Assembly: GCA_040007395.1 (NCBI GenBank)
Contig: JBDTVG010000015.1
Span: 1 to 10,586, forward strand
DNA length: 10,586 nucleotides
Source of the DNA: DATGFK01 sp040007395
Lineage (GTDB): Bacteria > Chloroflexota > Anaerolineae > Aggregatilineales > UBA2796
Direction: 5' to 3'
Part shown: positions 6,688-10,586 of the stretch, piece by piece
How positions within the stretch are numbered: the first letter of the stretch is position 1
How the letters are laid out: each line of letters opens with the position of its first letter
Position numbers and translations under genes: made by a program
Notes under the pieces: generated by a model
What the model saw: the letters and a program-made list of their open reading frames with translations, nothing else
What the model was told of the DNA's origin: nothing
Databases searched by the model: none

Positions 6688-7443
6688 ATGAAAAAGATAC
6701 TACTCAGTGGGCTATGTATCTTGGCACTCAGTGGGATCGTACTTAATTCAAACGGCATATCCGGTCAGGTCGATGCGGCAACCGAAGTGGTTACGTCCCC
6801 GCCATCGCAGAAGATCGAAATTCCGATGGCAGATGGTCTAAAGATTCAGGGGACGTTCTATAGCGTGTCTGGGAGCGAAAAGGCTCCGGCGGTGCTGTTG
6901 TTGCATCAGCTTGGCGGGACGCGAGTTCAGTGGGAACCTCTCATTATGCCACTTGCCCAAAAAGGCTATAACATACTGGCAGTCGATATGCGTGGGCATG
7001 GTTTGACGGGTGGGGATCGCAATTGGACACTTGCCGAAAGTGATGCACATGCGCTCATGGATTGGCTCCGTAAGCAACCTTCAGTTGATCCTGATCATGT
7101 TGTGGTCATTGGGGCGAGTATTGGTGCTAACCTAGCGCTGCGTGTCTGTGCTACTGATGATGCCTGTCATGCGACGATTGCACTTTCGCCCGATGTCAAT
7201 TATGAGGGTGTCGATGCCAGAGACGCAATCAAAAAAATGCCCAAAAAATCTATATTTATGGCAGCCTCTCAGCTTGATGAATCTTCTGCTTTAGGGGTCA
7301 AGTCACTCGCCTTTTCCGCCTCGAAAGATGTCAATCTCTTGGTACGGATTTATGCGTCGTCAGCCGCGCATGGGGTTGGGATGCTTGGGGCCAAGGATCT
7401 CATTCCGCTGATGATGCAGTGGTTGGATAACTACAATAATTGA
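6688..7443 (+). CDS. Exported alpha/beta hydrolase (dienelactone hydrolase-like)
   Basis: This 251-residue protein starts with a Sec-type signal peptide (MKKILLSGLCILALSGIV), probably cut after VDAA at residue 31. The alpha/beta hydrolase fold shows the oxyanion-hole segment HQLGG (73-77), DMRGHG, nucleophile Ser144 in GASIGAN, a probable acid Asp197 (QLDESS) and His228 (SAAHGVG). Together these form a complete Ser-Asp-His triad, suggesting an esterase, lipase or peptidase acting outside the membrane; the substrate is unknown. ATG at 6688 is preferred because AAAGGT at 6675-6680 lies 7 nt upstream and the signal peptide then has the classic MKK start. ATG at 6667 would add seven residues but has no visible ribosome site. 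The LSGLC segment is not a proper lipobox. The gene stands alone, between a weak hairpin and a strong terminator. Confidence 0.85.
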   Translation: MKKILLSGLCILALSGIVLNSNGISGQVDAATEVVTSPPSQKIEIPMADGLKIQGTFYSVSGSEKAPAVLLLHQLGGTRVQWEPLIMPLAQKGYNILAVDMRGHGLTGGDRNWTLAESDAHALMDWLRKQPSVDPDHVVVIGASIGANLALRVCATDDACHATIALSPDVNYEGVDARDAIKKMPKKSIFMAASQLDESSALGVKSLAFSASKDVNLLVRIYASSAAHGVGMLGAKDLIPLMMQWLDNYNN

Positions 7444-7462
7444 GGGGCTAATACGCCGCCCC
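7444..7462 (+). terminator. Small GC hairpin directly after the hydrolase stop codon
   Basis: GGGGC (7444-7448) pairs with GCCCC (7458-7462) around a 9-nt loop, right after the TGA, and is followed only by ATTT. It is probably a minor structure. The main terminator lies 33 bp further on. Confidence 0.3.
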
Positions 7463-7494
7463 ATTTGCGGTTGTAGCACTCAACAAAAGCATAG

Positions 7495-7529
7495 GCGGTT
7501 GGATAGATAGCGATCCAGCCGCTTTTTTT
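7495..7529 (+). terminator. Strong intrinsic terminator of the hydrolase gene
   Basis: GCGGTTGGAT (7495-7504) pairs with ATCCAGCCGC (7513-7522) as a 10-bp stem with one G-T wobble and an 8-nt loop, followed by seven T (7523-7529). It separates the hydrolase from the WD40 gene, so the latter needs its own promoter; none was recognised in 7530-7656. Confidence 0.88.
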
Positions 7530-7656
7530 GTGCCAAGTTTAATTAAGCAGTAGCGAAATTGTGTGTTTCCCCTACGCCTTAAAGAAAATTATCCATCTGC
7601 GGTTACACTCCAAGTTGTAAATGTCCTGAAGTAATGCAGGATACAAGTTACTCGAC

Positions 7657-7662
7657 AGGAGA
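7657..7662 (+). promoter_or_regulatory. Ribosome binding site AGGAGA that decides the WD40 start
   Basis: AGGAGA lies 7 nt before the GTG at 7670 but only 1 nt before the ATG at 7664, and it falls inside the reading frame if ATG 7634 is used. It therefore favours the GTG start. Confidence 0.65.
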
Positions 7663-7669
7663 AATGGTT

Positions 7670-8875
7670 GTGAAAACATCATTCCAACGGCGACGTATTG
7701 TCCTGATTTTTACGATATGTTTGCTTACAACTTATCTGGGTTTACTAGCAATTGTTCCTACGGCTACCAATGCTCAACAGACTCCTAAACTCGCTTCAAT
7801 GGAACTCAGCCCAGATGGGACTAAAGTAGCGCTCGTAGGCGACAATAGTTATCAAGCAATTTGGGATTTAGCCACCAATAAACAGCTCGTTGTTTTTAAT
7901 GTACCCTCGACTCGAGTAGATACGATCACATGGAGTCCCGATGGGACAAGAGTTGCCAGTGCTAGTTCGCTTGATGGTATTATCCGTATCTGGAATGCTG
8001 GGAATGGTCAACTGCTCACAGAACTTCATAGCGACATTTATACTGATGGGTATGCCTTCGTTGCTTGGAGTCCTGATGGAACAAAACTGGCGACCGGTAT
8101 TTTTTCCGAAAATTCACCAATAAAAATATGGAGTACTAAAGACGATAACTATGTTTTGCTTAGAACCTTGGGGAACTCAGTTTTTAATGGCGTAGCATGG
8201 AGTCCCGATAGTACAAAATTGGCTGTGGCAGGATTCTTCTCTGCCTCGATTGTGGATGATCTTTCAAAGAATGATTTTCGTGCAGTCGGGCCTGCGGGAG
8301 ATGTGTTTAGTGTAAATTGGAGTCCTGATAGTGGTAAGCTTGCCATTGGTGGTGCAAACACTATTGCCGTTATCAGTCCTAGCGATGGAAAACAAATTTT
8401 TGAGTTTCCAGAACCCAAGAGCGTAATTGACGTTGTAACGTGGAGTGCTGATGGAAACTACTTGGAAACGGCAACCCATGCAAGTACTATAAAGGTTTGG
8501 GATGCGACAAGTTGGAAATTGCTAAAGAAGATAGAGCGCGATCAAGGGAAGGTAATCATTGGCAAATCTGTGATTTGGAGTCGTGATGGCGGAAGGCTGT
8601 TGTTTCTAGGCAACGTTACCGGTGATTCTACAGCCAAAAGTGTTGCCAACGACTCGCTACAAATAACTGTGCCCATTGTTTCATCGGAGAGACTTGCCAC
8701 TATCACTAAGCGCTGTACCAAAGCCAATGTGCAGCAATCGCTTATCGCTAAGTTGGACACGAAACAGCTACCCGCCTTTATCAGCGCCGTCAAAGCCCTG
8801 ACCAGCGATCAGATGCCGCCCGCGTGTGCCGCCGATCTCGTGGCGGTGGCAGAGGCATTGCAGGCTAAACCATAA
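7670..8875 (+). CDS. Exported seven-repeat WD40 beta-propeller protein
   Basis: From the GTG at 7670 this protein has 401 residues. A basic, hydrophobic signal sequence (KTSFQRRRIVLIF and on) is probably cut after TNA at residue 35. Seven WD40 repeats follow, each marked by an SPDG-type turn (SPDGT, SPDGT, SPDGT, SPDST, SPDSG, SADGN, SRDGG) starting at residues 47, 89, 134, 178, 218, 259 and 304, spaced 40-45 residues, enough for one closed seven-bladed propeller. Several repeats end in IWD, IWN, IWS or VWD. The last 60 or so residues are helical with two Cys (349, 386) that could form a disulfide. WD40 propellers are binding scaffolds; no enzyme motif is visible and the partner is unknown. 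ATG at 7634 would add 12 residues before the signal peptide and is less likely. The propeller part is richer in A and T than the C-terminal part and most of the window. Confidence 0.87.
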   Translation: MKTSFQRRRIVLIFTICLLTTYLGLLAIVPTATNAQQTPKLASMELSPDGTKVALVGDNSYQAIWDLATNKQLVVFNVPSTRVDTITWSPDGTRVASASSLDGIIRIWNAGNGQLLTELHSDIYTDGYAFVAWSPDGTKLATGIFSENSPIKIWSTKDDNYVLLRTLGNSVFNGVAWSPDSTKLAVAGFFSASIVDDLSKNDFRAVGPAGDVFSVNWSPDSGKLAIGGANTIAVISPSDGKQIFEFPEPKSVIDVVTWSADGNYLETATHASTIKVWDATSWKLLKKIERDQGKVIIGKSVIWSRDGGRLLFLGNVTGDSTAKSVANDSLQITVPIVSSERLATITKRCTKANVQQSLIAKLDTKQLPAFISAVKALTSDQMPPACAADLVAVAEALQAKP

Positions 8876-8907
8876 ACTCTCGGATGATTGAGTCATTATA
8901 CGAAGCG

Positions 8908-8929
8908 CGGGCAGTGGATCTATTGCCCG
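8908..8929. terminator. Hairpin between convergent genes
   Basis: CGGGCA (8908-8913) pairs with TGCCCG (8924-8929) around a 10-nt loop. It lies almost midway between the stop codons of the WD40 gene (8875) and the opposing acyltransferase-like gene (8978). Neither strand has a following T run, so it may only weakly terminate both. Confidence 0.4.
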
Positions 8930-8977
8930 TTGTGCGAATTTAGTGATAGTGCAGCGGAGTCCGTTAGGGGAGATTGG

Positions 8978-10102
8978 CTACAGGCTCACCGGGCTAAACT
9001 CGACCTGTGACGGAATATCCGGCGCAACGTACATCGTGTGTGCCGCCAGATCCATCACGACCGCGGCGACTGTCTCGATCTGTGCTTCTACCGGGACACT
9101 GAGATCAGGATGCCGACAAATCGATAGCAATCCTTCCGATTCGTCGCGCAGCACGGCGATTACGTCATCACGACTTATGCTGCCGATTTGTGGGGTAAGC
9201 ATCTGCTGGGCGCGGTTGTAGCGTGGTTCGCTGCTTGAACTCGGCATAAGCGGACTGGCAACCGGACACGTCTCCGGCGAAATGCAGTGGTTCGTATGAA
9301 TCAGCAAACCTACTTTGGGGTTGATTATTCCCGATCCGGCGGGTGTGATCTCGATGCTGATGGCCTCTCCGTTGGTGTCGGCACATAGCAAATTAGAGGA
9401 TGCCCCCGGCTGTACACTGGTTGCTAGCGCTGTGGCCTCGGCAAGCGTAGATTTCCCCAACATTGCCCGCAGCAAAATATGGACAGGTACCCCCGGCTTT
9501 TGCCCATCCAGCCGCGATTGCAGGATGTTCAAACAAATACCTAACCCCGCGTCGTTTAACCCGATCTTGCCGACGATTCCGGCTTCGGTCAGGGTCAGGA
9601 TTACCGGAAGCCCCGGCGCATGAATCCGCAATAAGATACAGGCGGCACGTTGGTCGCCGTGCCAATCCCAATTTTGCGCGAGGATAGGCTCGCTGGTGGC
9701 GCTGGCTTGGGGCAGAACTGCCAACGCTGTACATTCGCTGTGGTCAGGGACAAACGCTGCCCGATTATGGCTAACTGCCTCACTATAATTGGGATGGGCT
9801 AGGCCGGGACGTGTCCCTGCCAAAAGTTCAGTCCGAGCATTGAGCGCGAGAATCGTCGCAAAGCTGTGTCCCGATCCGGCGGCGATCCCTTGCATTTCAT
9901 CCCACAAAGTAGAATCAAAATTGGCGATCGCGTCGCTGTAGCTTAGTGCTTCAGTCTGAACCGCTGCCCAATCGATCCCGCGCTGATAGGCGAAAAGTCG
10001 GGCGTAGCTGGCGATGCTTTGATTGATCTGTGCGCTAGCCTGTGAGCCATGCTGCTGTCCTCGCTCAAACGGCGCACCAGAGAGAGTTAACGTTGGAAAC
10101 AT
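8978..10102 (-). CDS. C45 / acyl-CoA:6-APA acyltransferase-like Ntn hydrolase
   Basis: This 374-residue protein resembles the C45 family, which includes fungal isopenicillin N acyltransferase and many uncharacterised bacterial relatives. These are made as precursors that cleave themselves just before a Cys, which then becomes the N-terminal nucleophile acting on amide bonds. Visible landmarks are the family-like start LSGAPFERGQQHG, the helical segment WDEMQGIAAGSG (67-78), the likely cleavage site HSEC-TALAV with Cys124, and AQNWDWHGD (142-150) on the strand next to it. No signal peptide or membrane helix is seen, so it is probably cytoplasmic. Its substrate cannot be told, and beta-lactam chemistry should not be assumed from the family name. 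No convincing ribosome site precedes the ATG at 10102. The gene lies 77 bp after the other minus-strand gene and may be cotranscribed with it. Confidence 0.85.
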   Translation of the reverse strand: MFPTLTLSGAPFERGQQHGSQASAQINQSIASYARLFAYQRGIDWAAVQTEALSYSDAIANFDSTLWDEMQGIAAGSGHSFATILALNARTELLAGTRPGLAHPNYSEAVSHNRAAFVPDHSECTALAVLPQASATSEPILAQNWDWHGDQRAACILLRIHAPGLPVILTLTEAGIVGKIGLNDAGLGICLNILQSRLDGQKPGVPVHILLRAMLGKSTLAEATALATSVQPGASSNLLCADTNGEAISIEITPAGSGIINPKVGLLIHTNHCISPETCPVASPLMPSSSSEPRYNRAQQMLTPQIGSISRDDVIAVLRDESEGLLSICRHPDLSVPVEAQIETVAAVVMDLAAHTMYVAPDIPSQVEFSPVSL

Positions 10103-10179
10103 AGTTCAGGAAAACCTTGTCTTGTACTTCAGGTAGACTCATGACCAATGCTAAGGCGATCATGAGTCCTGTGAACCTT

Positions 10180-10586
10180 TTAATGGCGGGCGGGATGCTT
10201 TTGCAGGTAAGCACTGTAGGCCGCTGTATACCCTTTGAGCAGTGCGTCACCGTTATAGCGCGTCAGCACTATCGCCAGTTTGGCCTCGAACTGTTCCCGC
10301 ATAAACGCGCCGCGAGTGCTATCGCCCCAGTCCGCCCAAATTTCCTTGAAGGTTGGTTTCTCGTAATATGGCGCGAGTAGTTCGTTACTGATCTCGGCAT
10401 CCAAACGGGCAAGAGTGGCTACATCCTGCTGATTCTTGAATTGGCAGTAGGCAGGGACAAAAACCTCATGAACCAGTGGGCCAAGTGTCGAAAGGTCTGC
10501 GCCCAATGCGGCAAATTGATCGCGTGCGGTGGGTGACTCCCACAACATATCCAGTACCGCGCTGGCTGCTTTACAATAAACGCACA
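10180..10586 (-). CDS. Unrecognised protein, C-terminal part (cut by right edge)
   Basis: The frame stays open from the stop at 10180-10182 to the right edge, so at least 135 residues are visible. An internal ATG at 10548 gives 122 residues, but the preceding codons read CVYCKAASAVLD and continue naturally into MLWESPTARDQF, so the true start is probably beyond the window. The visible part is mostly predicted helix, with Trp/Tyr-rich patches (APYYEKPTFKEIWADWGD) and no motif I can assign. A CxxC pair (CVYC) lies at the cut edge; metal binding or redox function cannot be judged. The gene lies upstream of the C45-like gene on the same strand with a 77-bp gap, so the two may form an operon. Confidence 0.65.
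   Translation of the reverse strand, partial: CVYCKAASAVLDMLWESPTARDQFAALGADLSTLGPLVHEVFVPAYCQFKNQQDVATLARLDAEISNELLAPYYEKPTFKEIWADWGDSTRGAFMREQFEAKLAIVLTRYNGDALLKGYTAAYSAYLQKHPARH

Noticed and set aside
6688..6760. Lipoprotein signal (LSGLC) in the alpha/beta hydrolase
   Set aside because: The residue before Cys is Leu, and the hydrophobic stretch continues past the Cys, so a normal Sec signal peptide cut near VDAA fits better.
7930..8600. Recurring TGGAGTCC(C/T)GAT DNA motif resembling a short repeat array
   Set aside because: The copies are in frame, 120-135 bp apart, diverged, and encode the WSPDG turns of WD40 repeats. It is protein repeat structure, not a CRISPR or mobile repeat.
8884..8896. 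ATGATTGAGTCAT as a palindromic operator or attachment site
   Set aside because: Only the outer four bases on each side pair and the centre is asymmetric, so it is too weak to support a site.

Overview
The window carries five plus-strand genes followed by two minus-strand genes, with short intergenic regions holding recognisable promoters and terminators. Nothing identifies the organism directly. The style suggests a Chloroflexota-like bacterium (inference, moderate to low confidence): a large transglutaminase protein with a Thr/Pro linker, cytoplasmic GAF-PAS-cyclase proteins, a secreted WD40 propeller, and moderate GC content. No rRNA, tRNA, CRISPR array, insertion sequence or phage gene was seen.

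Layout. Positions 1-317 are mostly non-coding. They hold a possible tail of an upstream gene, a cluster of repeated 11-bp sites, a TATAAT box and a strong intrinsic terminator that lies before the first gene. A membrane-anchored transglutaminase-like protein (318-2759) follows. Next come two tandem, clearly paralogous soluble sensor proteins, each with a coiled N-terminus, GAF, PAS and class III nucleotide cyclase domain (2902-4680 and 4786-6546); the first has a well-formed sigma-70-like promoter. Then come an exported alpha/beta hydrolase (6688-7443), a strong terminator (7495-7529) and an exported seven-repeat WD40 protein (7670-8875). Converging from the other strand are a C45/acyl-CoA:6-APA-acyltransferase-like Ntn hydrolase (8978-10102) and the C-terminal part of an unrecognised gene cut by the right edge (10180-10586).

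Most interesting point. The two cyclase domains have lost complementary halves of the class III active site. The first copy keeps the substrate-selecting Lys/Thr, the transition-state Asn and Arg and the late VKG motif, but its second metal-binding Asp is Asn. The second copy keeps both metal-binding Asps, but its transition-state Asn and Arg are Gln and Leu and the VKG motif is gone. This is the division of labour seen between the C1 and C2 halves of mammalian transmembrane adenylyl cyclases. The pair is therefore predicted to be an obligate heterodimeric, sensor-gated adenylyl cyclase with one catalytic site, made from two adjacent bacterial genes. The residues are read directly from the sequence; heterodimer formation and cAMP synthesis are inference.
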